DNA of 64,000 nucleotides from an uncultured Clostridia bacterium (GTDB lineage Bacteria; Bacillota; Clostridia; TANB77; CAG-508): positions 1 through 64,000 of the forward strand of contig CAKPDN010000008.1 in assembly GCA_934149005.1 (NCBI GenBank), written 5' to 3'. Shown here piece after piece: positions 7,605 through 15,268 of this stretch. Within the stretch, counting starts at the first letter, position 1, and every line of letters starts with the position of its first letter. The notes beneath the pieces are model-generated. The model searched no databases, had not been told where the DNA came from, and saw nothing but the letters and a program-made list of their open reading frames with translations. Position numbers and translations under genes: made by a program.

Positions 7605-7745
7605 CTAATAAGTCATTCCTTGCAAAAATCCCAATACTGTAAACCCTAATGTTGCTATATATAAACTGCTATATACTACTACTTGTCCTAGTCTCATATA
7701 GACTTTATTTGGATCTAATTTAAAATTTTTCCAACTTCTTTTCAT
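7605..7745 (-). CDS. 46-aa membrane protein
   Basis: ATG at 7745 preceded by AAGGAGG. A basic N-terminus is followed by a hydrophobic segment (V-V-V-Y-S-S-L-Y-I-A-T-L-G-F). It lies in line with the excisionase-like gene and the 57-aa ORF, as one small operon. Unknown function. Confidence 0.55.
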   Translation of the reverse strand: MKRSWKNFKLDPNKVYMRLGQVVVYSSLYIATLGFTVLGFLQGMTY

Positions 7746-7758
7746 TTGTTTTCCCTCC

Positions 7759-7956
7759 TTAAATAGTTTTCAACCATTCCTCAAATTTGCTTTTGATTAT
7801 TAAATAGTACCATTGCCCTGTTTTTCCTTGAAATGCTATTCCAAACGGAAATTTATCCTGTCTTAATGCTGCTCTAACTCCTTCAACACTCATTTTTAAT
7901 ATTCTTGCTACATCGGCTGGAGTTAATCTCTCTACTTCTTCATTTTCTTTTTCCAT
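7759..7956 (-). CDS. Helix-turn-helix excisionase-like protein
   Basis: 65 residues from ATG at 7956, which has GAAGGTGAG upstream; an upstream ATG at 8043 has no such site. The pattern L-T-P-A-D-V-A-R-I-L-K-M-S-V-E-G-V-R, then W-Y-Y-L-I-I-K-S-K-F-E-E-W-L, is a MerR/excisionase-type HTH. It lies directly after the Cro-like gene. It probably directs excision or early control. Confidence 0.7.
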   Translation of the reverse strand: MEKENEEVERLTPADVARILKMSVEGVRAALRQDKFPFGIAFQGKTGQWYYLIIKSKFEEWLKTI

Positions 7957-7979
7957 GTTCTCACCTTCTTTCTCTATCG

Positions 7980-7994
7980 GTATCGGTTCGTGGT
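7980..7994. repeat. 15-bp site, inverted copy at 8764-8778
   Basis: GTATCGGTTCGTGGT here is the exact reverse complement of ACCACGAACCGATAC at 8764-8778. The two copies bracket the Cro/CI switch and lie in or beside gaps (end of cro; cI-int gap). They are unusually GC-rich for the region. They may be binding sites for the excisionase, the integrase or a repressor. Confidence 0.6.
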
Positions 7995-8236
7995 TATTTT
8001 TGATTTCTTTTGCAATCAGTTTTGATATAAAAAATATCATCAAATTGTTTATTAAGCACTCTACAAATATTAACTGCTAATTCTGGACTAGGATTTCTTT
8101 CTCCTTTAACAATTAAGCTAATCTGTGTTTGAGAATAATCAACTTCTTTTGCTAGTTGTCTGTAAGAAAATCCCTCTTTTGTTATAATATCTTTGAAGAT
8201 TTCAGCATCTTTCAATATTATAGTTCTATTTGCCAT
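7994..8236 (-). CDS. Cro/CI-type HTH regulator (rightmost early gene)
   Basis: 80 residues. HTH around 24-45: F-S-Y-R-Q-L-A-K-E-V-D-Y-S-Q-T-Q-I-S-L-I, then N-P-S-P-E-L-A-V-N-I-C. ATG at 8236 has AAAGGAG upstream. It is transcribed divergently from the CI-like gene from a strong promoter, the usual arrangement of a lytic regulator. Confidence 0.8.
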   Translation of the reverse strand: MANRTIILKDAEIFKDIITKEGFSYRQLAKEVDYSQTQISLIVKGERNPSPELAVNICRVLNKQFDDIFYIKTDCKRNQK

Positions 8237-8268
8237 TTTTTATCTCCTTTCTGTTTTCTTTTGAAAGC

Positions 8269-8296
8269 ATTATATCATATAGATTTCATTTGTCAA
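8269..8296 (-). promoter_or_regulatory. Promoter of the leftward early operon
   Basis: On the minus strand TTGACA (8296-8291), 16 bases, TATAAT (8274-8269). It is a near-perfect sigma-A promoter for the Cro-like gene, back to back with the CI promoter about 29 bases away. Confidence 0.85.
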
Positions 8297-8324
8297 CACT
8301 TTTTTGAAATTTTTTATAAAATTC

Positions 8325-8353
8325 TTTACAAAAGTAATCATAAATGCTATAAT
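8325..8353 (+). promoter_or_regulatory. Promoter of the CI-like repressor
   Basis: TTTACA at 8325-8330, a 17-base spacer ending in TGC, and TATAAT at 8348-8353. GGAGG and ATG (8376) follow. Confidence 0.85.
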
Positions 8354-8375
8354 ATTATTGATTGGAGGAATAACT

Positions 8376-8738
8376 ATGGAAATGTCTCTTAAAGAAATGG
8401 GCAGATATTTAAAAAATTTACGAGAAAATAAAGGACTATCAACTAGAGAAGTATATGAATTAGCCAAAGTTTCAAACAGCTATTTATCTCTTGTAGAAAA
8501 TGGTCACCGTAGAGCTAGTGCTGTAGTTTTGAAGAAATTAGCTCCAGTATATGGTGTTAATTATTTAGATTTATATGTTAAAGCTGGTTATGCAGATTTG
8601 GCAGAATACGAAAAAAATAAAAATTCTAATTTTGTTTCTAAAAACAACATTGATACTGAGGGACTTGATGATAATGATATTGATGAATTAAAAAGATTTG
8701 CAGAATTTTTAAAAAATAAGAAAAAAACAAATAAATAA
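8376..8738 (+). CDS. CI-like prophage repressor
   Basis: 120 residues. XRE HTH at about 5-60: L-K-N-L-R-E-N-K-G-L-S-T-R-E-V-Y-E-L-A, then S-N-S-Y-L-S-L-V-E-N-G. The C-terminal part is acidic and helical (D-D-N-D-I-D-E-L-K-R-F) and has no peptidase domain, so this is a short repressor. ATG 8376 has TTGGAGG 8 bases before it. It would keep the lytic operon silent. Confidence 0.85.
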   Translation: MEMSLKEMGRYLKNLRENKGLSTREVYELAKVSNSYLSLVENGHRRASAVVLKKLAPVYGVNYLDLYVKAGYADLAEYEKNKNSNFVSKNNIDTEGLDDNDIDELKRFAEFLKNKKKTNK

Positions 8739-8795
8739 AAAAGGAATAGATGTAATCAATTTTACCACGAACCGATACATTTATTCCCTGCAAAC

Positions 8796-8852
8796 ACTAT
8801 TAAAAGTGAATGTATTAATATTATACAGAAAATACCTTCACTTTTCAATAGT
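8796..8852. repeat. Long inverted repeat before the integrase gene
   Basis: Arms ACTATTAAAAGTGAA (8796-8810) and the complement at 8837-8852 match over 15 of 16 bases with a 26-base loop. It sits just before int, near where attP or arm-type sites usually lie; it may be an integrase arm site or a leader hairpin. Confidence 0.6.
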
Positions 8853-8892
8853 TTATTAAAAATAAATTAAATAAATTTGGAGGTATTTTACT

Positions 8893-10155
8893 ATGAAAAT
8901 TTTAAAGAAAAGAGCAAATGGAAAAGGAACTGTTGCGTTTTTGGGAAAAGGAAGAAATAAGCCTTATGCAGCCAGAATAACAATTGGAAAAGATATTCAA
9001 GGAAGAAGTATATATTATGATATTAATACTTTTGAAACAGAATTAGAAGCATTAGTATGCCTAGAAAACTACCATAAGCAACCATATTCACTATATATTA
9101 AAGAAGATAAGTATAACAGAATTGATACTTTTCCCAAAATTCCTTATCCTATTATTTCTGTTCAAAACCCACATAAAAATATTGTCGAAAAAGTAAAAAA
9201 GGATAATTACACATTTAAACAATTATTTGAAGAATTTAAAAAAGCAAAACTTCCAACATTTGAAGAAATTAACTTAGAAAAAAATAAACACATAAAGCCA
9301 TTAGGTAAATATGCTTACAACTATTCTAGGGGAATGATAACAGCTTATAATAATTCAGAGAAACTATATGATAAAGTATATAAAGATTTAAGAACATCTG
9401 ATTTTCAACAGTTTTTAGATACTTGTGGAAAAAAATTTGAGACATTGAGGATAATGAAAAATTTATATATAAAACTTGATGAATATGCTTTTCAAGAAGA
9501 TTTAATAAACAAATGTTATGCTCAATATATAACTGTAGGTAAATCAAGTTGTCCTTTATCTGATAAAAAAGAAAGAACTCCTTATACCTATGAGCAAATT
9601 CAATATTTATGGAATATTACCCCTGAAAATTATAAAGAAGAATTTATAAAAGATATTCTACTTCTTACTATTTATACAGGTTGTAGAGCTAATGAATTAC
9701 TATTTATATATACAAAAAATATTCACTTAGATGATAATTATTTCGTTGGTGGATTAAAAACTGAAGCTGGAATAAATAGAGAGATTCCAATTCACCGTGA
9801 TGTAAAAAATATTATTTTAAAATATTACAACCCCAAAAATGAATTTTTATTTATGATGCCAAATGGCAATAGAGCTAATTACGATTATTATTTATATCAT
9901 TATAAAGAAAATTTTATTGCTAGACATAATTTTCTAGGACATCACACAGCTCATGATGGTAGACATACATTAAGAACTGAACTAGAAAAATTAAATATTA
10001 AGCAGGTTATTATAAACTCTATAATCGGACATAGCAATGATAATGTTGGACTAGATGTATATACTCATATTTCGGTCAAAGAAAAACTTGAAGCTATAAA
10101 TATGGTAACATATGATGAACAAAAAAAGTTATATGTTTTAGCTTCTCATTACTAA
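8893..10155 (+). CDS. int: Tyrosine-recombinase integrase of the prophage
   Basis: 420 residues. The N-terminus (A-N-G-K-G-T-V-A-F, then A-R-I-T-I-G-K) is the arm-binding AP2-like domain of Tn916-type integrases; a core-binding SAM-like region follows. Catalytic residues are visible: R in T-G-C-R-A-N-E-L (near 260), K in G-L-K-T-E, H-D-G-R-H-T (near 355), G-H-S-N (near 380) and Y in V-Y-T-H (near 395). GGAGG lies before ATG at 8893. It ends 78 bases from the host gene rnj, so the right att site is expected in 10156-10232. Confidence 0.92.
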   Translation: MKILKKRANGKGTVAFLGKGRNKPYAARITIGKDIQGRSIYYDINTFETELEALVCLENYHKQPYSLYIKEDKYNRIDTFPKIPYPIISVQNPHKNIVEKVKKDNYTFKQLFEEFKKAKLPTFEEINLEKNKHIKPLGKYAYNYSRGMITAYNNSEKLYDKVYKDLRTSDFQQFLDTCGKKFETLRIMKNLYIKLDEYAFQEDLINKCYAQYITVGKSSCPLSDKKERTPYTYEQIQYLWNITPENYKEEFIKDILLLTIYTGCRANELLFIYTKNIHLDDNYFVGGLKTEAGINREIPIHRDVKNIILKYYNPKNEFLFMMPNGNRANYDYYLYHYKENFIARHNFLGHHTAHDGRHTLRTELEKLNIKQVIINSIIGHSNDNVGLDVYTHISVKEKLEAINMVTYDEQKKLYVLASHY

Positions 10156-10192
10156 AAAGTCTTATTATTAATAACAAGTTAATAACAAATAG

Positions 10193-10224
10193 AAATACCA
10201 ATGCTCTAAAACATTGGTATTTCA
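10193..10224. terminator. Bidirectional terminator between int and rnj
   Basis: AAATACCAATG pairs with CATTGGTATTT around an 8-base loop, with T-rich sequence to the right; A-rich sequence on the left serves the minus strand less well. It separates prophage and host genes. Confidence 0.75.
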
Positions 10225-10232
10225 GTACTTTT

Positions 10233-12098
10233 TTACACTTCCATGATAATTGGTATTATCATTGGATTTCTTTTTGTTTTTGTAAATATATAATCTCTTA
10301 AATTTTCTCTAACAGTTGATTTTATTGTAGCCCAATCTCTGAGTCCTTTTTCTTCACACTTTTTAATTTCATGTCTAACAACGCTTTTAACATCATCCAT
10401 TAGATTCTCAGATTCTCTAACATAAACAAATCCTCTTGATATTACATCTGGTCCTGCAACCACTTCTCCTGTTGAAGAATCCATTGTTAAAACAATGACA
10501 ATTAGTCCATCTTGTGATAAATGTTGTCTGTCTCTTAAAACAATATTTCCAACATCTCCAACTCCTAATCCATCTACTAATATTTTTCCATTTGGTACCA
10601 TTCCATTGAATTTAGCTTCTTCACTATCTATTTCTAAAACTTTTCCATTTTCCATCATAAGAATGTTTTTGGCTGGTATTCCCATCATTTGAGCAGTTTC
10701 TCCATGTGCTTTTAATTGCCTATATTCTCCATGTACTGGTATGAAAAATTTTGGTTTTGTTAGCGTAAATATTAACTTTTGTTCTTCTTGACAAGCATGT
10801 CCTGATACATGAACATCCGCTAATGCACTGTATACAACTTCTGCTCCTATTTGCATTAAATCATCTATTACTTTTGAAACTGATTTTTCATTTCCTGGTA
10901 TTGGATTCGCTGATATTATAACAAGGTCATTTGGTGTAATTTTTACTTTTCTATGGTCTCCTGCTGCCATTCTTGTTAATGCTGACATTGTTTCTCCTTG
11001 GCTTCCTGTTGTTATAATCACTAATTGCTCATCATTGTAAGTTGACATTGTATCTATATCAATAAAAATATCATCTGGGCAATCTATATATCCTAATTCC
11101 TTTGCAGTCATAATCATATTTATCATGCTTCTACCACATATTGCTATTTTTCTTTTATATTTAACTGCTGAACTTACTATTTGTTGAACTCTGTGAACAT
11201 TTGATGCAAATGTTGCAACTACTATTCTTTTTGTACATCCATCGAATAGATTATCAAATACTGGTCCTATTGAACTTTCAGACATTGTAAATCCTTTTCT
11301 TTCTGCATTTGTACTGTCTGACATTAATGCTAATATTCCTTCATTTCCTAATTCCGCAATTCTTCCCAGATCCATTATTTTTCCATCTATTGGTGTATAA
11401 TCTACTTTAAAATCTCCTGTATGTAGTATTGTTCCAACTGGTGTTTTTATTGCAAGCATTACAGAATCTGGTATACTGTGTGTGCTTCTTATAAATTCAA
11501 CTTCAAAGTTTTTTCCAAATTTTATTTTTTGTCCTTGTGTTACTTCAACTAATGTTGAACTTCTTAGTATTCTATGTTCTTCTAATTTATTTTTTATTAG
11601 TCCTATTGCTAGTTTTGGTGCATATACTGGTATATTTATTTGTTTTAATAAATATGGTACACTTCCTATATGATCTTCATGTCCGTGTGTTATTATAAGT
11701 CCTTTTATTTTATCTACATTTCTTTGTAAATAGGTTATATCTGGTATAACTAGGTCTATTCCTAACATGTCATCTTCTGGAAATGATAAGCCACAGTCTA
11801 TTACTATAATTTCATCTTCATATTCAAATACTGTGATGTTTTTTCCAACTTCATGTAGTCCTCCTAATGGAATTATTTTTAATTTTGATTTTTTGAAAAT
11901 ATTTCTCCTTCTTGTAGTTTTCCTTTCTGCAATTGCATTTTCTGGTCTTACGACTAATTCCTTTGATTCTTTTAGTTCTACATTTTCTTGTTTTTTATTT
12001 TCTTTTGGTGTTCTTGCGGCTCTTGGTTTTCTATTTGTTGTTTTTCTTGGTGTTCTTGGCTTTCTTTCTTCTTTTTTATTCAATTTTTCTTCTGCCAT
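10233..12098 (-). CDS. rnj: Ribonuclease J
   Basis: 621 residues. The first 70 are a Lys/Arg-rich low-complexity extension. The metallo-beta-lactamase core starts at K-I-I-P-L-G-G-L-H-E-V-G-K-N and has the zinc motif T-H-G-H-E-D-H near 138-144, then a beta-CASP domain (S-D-S-T-N-A, T-G-S-Q-G-E) and the C-terminal H-V-S-G-H-A and V-H-G-E-Y-R motifs. It is a 5'-3' exonuclease and endonuclease for mRNA decay and rRNA maturation. It is transcribed alone from a consensus promoter with a leader of about 365 bases. Confidence 0.95.
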   Translation of the reverse strand: MAEEKLNKKEERKPRTPRKTTNRKPRAARTPKENKKQENVELKESKELVVRPENAIAERKTTRRRNIFKKSKLKIIPLGGLHEVGKNITVFEYEDEIIVIDCGLSFPEDDMLGIDLVIPDITYLQRNVDKIKGLIITHGHEDHIGSVPYLLKQINIPVYAPKLAIGLIKNKLEEHRILRSSTLVEVTQGQKIKFGKNFEVEFIRSTHSIPDSVMLAIKTPVGTILHTGDFKVDYTPIDGKIMDLGRIAELGNEGILALMSDSTNAERKGFTMSESSIGPVFDNLFDGCTKRIVVATFASNVHRVQQIVSSAVKYKRKIAICGRSMINMIMTAKELGYIDCPDDIFIDIDTMSTYNDEQLVIITTGSQGETMSALTRMAAGDHRKVKITPNDLVIISANPIPGNEKSVSKVIDDLMQIGAEVVYSALADVHVSGHACQEEQKLIFTLTKPKFFIPVHGEYRQLKAHGETAQMMGIPAKNILMMENGKVLEIDSEEAKFNGMVPNGKILVDGLGVGDVGNIVLRDRQHLSQDGLIVIVLTMDSSTGEVVAGPDVISRGFVYVRESENLMDDVKSVVRHEIKKCEEKGLRDWATIKSTVRENLRDYIFTKTKRNPMIIPIIMEV

Positions 12099-12471
12099 AA
12101 TTTTCCTCTCTTTCTTTTCATTTCAGTTTTAAAGCTTCTTTTTCTTTAAAATATTCCATATTCAATTTTAATAAAACCGTGTTTTTTTAGTTTTTAGCAT
12201 AATTACAAAATTTAAATTAATAATATTCACACATAAAACATTTTTAATTTTTCATTTTTTTTATGCATTAAATTTATATAATTAAATCTACATATATTAT
12301 TATAAAAACATTTTTTACAAATTTGTTAATTTTACTAATAACATATGATATTTGAATTTTTCTTTATATCTTATCTTTTGTTTTAATTTTTAATCCGTTC
12401 TCTTTTTATTTTTCTTTAAAATTTTGGTTTTATAAAATCTCATTCTTGTGCCCTTTGGCAACATCTTTTGT

Positions 12472-12500
12472 ATTATACTATAATTTCTAGAAATTGTCAA
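12472..12500 (-). promoter_or_regulatory. Consensus promoter of rnj
   Basis: Minus strand TTGACA (12500-12495), 17 bases, TATAAT (12477-12472). The palindrome ACACTT-N6-AAGTGT at 12504-12521 lies just upstream and could bind a regulator. The transcript would start near 12465, giving a leader of about 365 bases before the rnj start at 12098. Confidence 0.85.
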
Positions 12501-12521
12501 ATTACACTTTATGTGAAGTGT

Positions 12522-12827
12522 ATTTTACTTTTTCTAAAATAGAACAAATCTGAAAATTTGTTCGTGCAATGTAATTTTATATATTAAGAAAGTTGCATAA
12601 CTTTCCTAATATATAAAAAAAGCAAAATTTATAAGGCTGCTGAAAAAGTAGCCTTATTTATTCCGCTTTATATATATATCATTTTATTTATTATTGTTTT
12701 TTATTTCTTTATTTTCTTTCTCTGCCGAAATAATCCTCTCCTCATTTTATGTTACTTGTCAATAAAAAGATTTCGACAAAATGTGACATCGGTTATGATT
12801 CCCATATTTTTTGATTATTTTTATTAA
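12522..12827. other. Intergenic region with stacked hairpins
   Basis: No gene is seen between the rnj promoter and the next gene. It holds GAACAAAT-N6-ATTTGTTC (12542-12563), a long A/T hairpin around AAGTT-GCAT-AACTT (about 12581-12616), and the terminator listed at 12631-12656. The rest is low-complexity A/T. Confidence 0.6.
12631..12656. terminator. Hairpin terminator after the surface-protein locus
   Basis: ATAAGGCTGCT and its near-complement ending AGCCTTAT enclose a short A-rich loop. It lies downstream of the leftward surface operon, which ends at 12828. Confidence 0.6.
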
Positions 12828-13328
12828 TTATTTTTTCATAATTTTAAAATCATATGCATTTGCGAAATCTGCAGTAATTGAACAATTTATTTTTGCAGTT
12901 TCTCCTGCTTTTGTTTCTTCAATTACTCCATTTAATGTATATATTTCCTTTCCATTTTCATCTACTAATTGAATTGAAACATTTGTCATTGGTATTTTTT
13001 CCTTTTTAGTATTTTCTACTGTTGCAAGTAAATTTGTAACACCATCTTTATATGTAAGCTGTATATCTTTTATTGCTAAATCACCTAAAGCTTTATTTTC
13101 ATTTAATTTTGAACTTACATTTAACTTTGTGCCATCTTCTAACTCGATTACATTTTTCTCTTCTACTTTTTGATTTTCTTCATTTTGAATTACCGTTTGA
13201 TTTTCTTCAGCATTTTTAGTTTTCTTTTTATTAATGTTTGCTACAATTGCGATAATTATTACTATCACAATTATAGCTATTATTAGGTCAACTAGCCTTA
13301 AGCCTTTCTTTTTATTTCTTGTTGCCAT
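12828..13328 (-). CDS. Membrane-anchored FxLYD-like surface protein
   Basis: 166 residues: basic N-terminus, membrane helix at about 11-33 (L-I-I-A-I-I-V-I-V-I-I-I-A), a charged Glu/Asn/Lys linker, then a beta domain at about 80-166 (L-A-I-K-D-I-Q-L-T-Y-K-D-G, then E-I-Y-T-L-N-G-V-I-E-E) like FxLYD extracellular domains. It is anchored with the C-terminus outside. It lies last in the cluster of cohesin, dockerin and pilin-like genes, 42 bases after the corrected end of the pilin-like gene. Confidence 0.7.
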   Translation of the reverse strand: MATRNKKKGLRLVDLIIAIIVIVIIIAIVANINKKKTKNAEENQTVIQNEENQKVEEKNVIELEDGTKLNVSSKLNENKALGDLAIKDIQLTYKDGVTNLLATVENTKKEKIPMTNVSIQLVDENGKEIYTLNGVIEETKAGETAKINCSITADFANAYDFKIMKK

Positions 13329-13370
13329 TTTTCATTTCTCCTTTTTATCTTGATAGAATTTTTATTCTAA

Positions 13371-15268
13371 CTATCTTCCCAAAATATATGGATCATCCCC
13401 TGTTCCAGTTCCACTAACTGCGTAGACTCCAGACATCAGAGAAACTACGGGTCGGACCCCCACAGAAGTGTTGCTTGTGTAGCCCTTATCGATACCGACT
13501 AAACCTCATCCACAAATATTGGTCCGAGCGGGCAGAAGCGAGATAGCACATTCCACTTTCTATTTTTGATCCATTATTTAATGCATCGTCATATGTCATA
13601 CAACGTACACTATATATTAAATTTAATTTGCTTTGATCTTTATATTTATCCCAATTTCTTGTTTTTGTTGGTATATTACTTTTTAAATTGCTATTTTTTG
13701 TTTTTCCATTTGATAATATATATTCCGCTCTATATGCATCATATACTTGAGTATAAAAATATACAAATTTTTCTGGTACTCCGGCGGTACTTATGCTTTT
13801 TATATATAATCTTTTTTCTCCATTTACTGTTTTTTCTTCGCTTTCTAATACTTGCCATCCTTCGAAACCGTCCTTTAACATTACTATTTCTACTATCACC
13901 TGCCTTAAATCCACTAAATGTGAAATTAAGCTCTTCAGTAGTATAATCTTTTGAATTATACAAGTTTCCTAATTCATTTATTTCTGCCTGTGTCCAATTT
14001 CCAGCATCATATTCAACTACTCCTGATCTTGCATAATTTAATGGTTTTTGAACTGTTATTTTCTTTTCATTACTTTTTGTTTCATTTCCCGCATTATCAT
14101 ATGCTATCATATATACTATATATTCTGTGCCATTTGTTAAACCTGTTACACTTACACTTGTACTTGTTGTATGTTCTTTTTTATTTGCTACTGTTCCGTC
14201 TAACTTTTCTACATAATAGCTGTAATCTTTTATTCCTGATTCTGCATCTGTTGTGCTTCCTTCAATTTTTATACTTGTTTCTGATGCATTTGATGCCTTT
14301 ACTGTAAATACTTCTGGTGGTATTGTATCTACTATTGTCACATTCGCATAATTTCCTGATGAAGTTCCATCTGTTAATCTTGCATATACTATATCATTAT
14401 AATTTAAATTTTGCACTGTTATTGATGTTCCAGCAGTTGTTGCTTTTGTCCAACTTCCAGAAGTACCATTTACTTGATATTCTACATAATAATTTGTATT
14501 CGTACTTATTTGTATACTTGCCTTCCCACTTGTCCATGTTGTCGTGCCAAATATTATAGTACCTTGCTTCGTTCCATCTGGTATACTTTCTGTTGTTACA
14601 GTTTTTACATTACTTTTTCTTTCATTTCCGGCATTATCATATGCTATCATATATACTGTATAAGTTGTTCCTTGACTTAGGCCTGTTACTGTATAACTTA
14701 TGTCAGTTACATGCTCTACTTTTATCTTATCTGAGTCACTTGTTTGTGCTACATATGTAAAATTAGCAACCTCAAAGTCCTTTAAGCTACTTGAATCACC
14801 TGTAACTCTTATACTATTTGTTTTTACCTCATCTACTGTAATTTCAAATTTATTATTATCTTTTGGTGTTTCAGCAACTGTAATATTAAATGAACTATCA
14901 ATTGTTATATCAAAAGACATTTTTTTGTCTGTATATACCACATTTAATGTATTATCTCCATCAGTATATTCATCTGCACTTATTCTATTATCTACTGTTG
15001 GTAATTGTTCATGCAATGTTTTTAGGCTTAATTTATTTCCTTTTTCAGATTCGCTTATTTGTATGTGCATTATTGCCAAATCAACATTTTCTTTTGCTTC
15101 TGCTCTCATTTGTTCTATTTTTGTTTTTTTAGCTTTTTCAAATAAACCACTTCCTGATAATTGTCCTATTGCCACTCCGGCTAGTATTAATAGGATTATT
15201 ATCGTTATAACTAACGCAACCAATGTTATTGCTTGTTGTTCCTTCTTTATTAGTTGTAATTTTTCCAA
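13371..15268 (-). CDS. Type IV pilin-like FN3 protein, two +1 frameshifts at CGG
   Basis: Starts at TTG 15268 with AAAGGAGG upstream. The first 45 residues are a prepilin-type signal (A-I-T-L-V-A-L-V-I-T-I then L-L-I-L-A-G-V), followed by FN3-like modules with Y-I-V-Y-M-I-A-Y-D-N-A-G-N. The plain frame goes wrong at the CGG codon 13870-13868. Skipping its C gives G-F-E-G-W-Q-V-L-E and a sensible domain down to a second CGG (13497-13495). Skipping that C gives G-I-D-K-G-Y-T and S-V-G-V-R-P-V-V-S-L, ending P-Y-I-L-G-R at a TAG at 13371. The joined product is about 631 residues. Without shifts the protein ends in a basic tail unlike anything. It is either frameshift-translated or a double mutant; the repeat of the same context favours the former. 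Confidence 0.75.

Noticed and set aside
10156..10232. Exact attachment core
   Set aside because: The other prophage end is outside the window, so no repeat could be matched.
13371..15268. Ordinary pseudogene
   Set aside because: Both breaks are at CGG with the same sign and the rest of the gene is intact; kept as an alternative, not the first choice.
15138..15268. CGG frameshift joining the dockerin frame to the pilin frame
   Set aside because: A CGG does occur in the overlap in the dockerin frame, but a shift would put half a membrane segment in mid-protein; the pilin start with AAAGGAGG explains the DNA better. I did not count this CGG.
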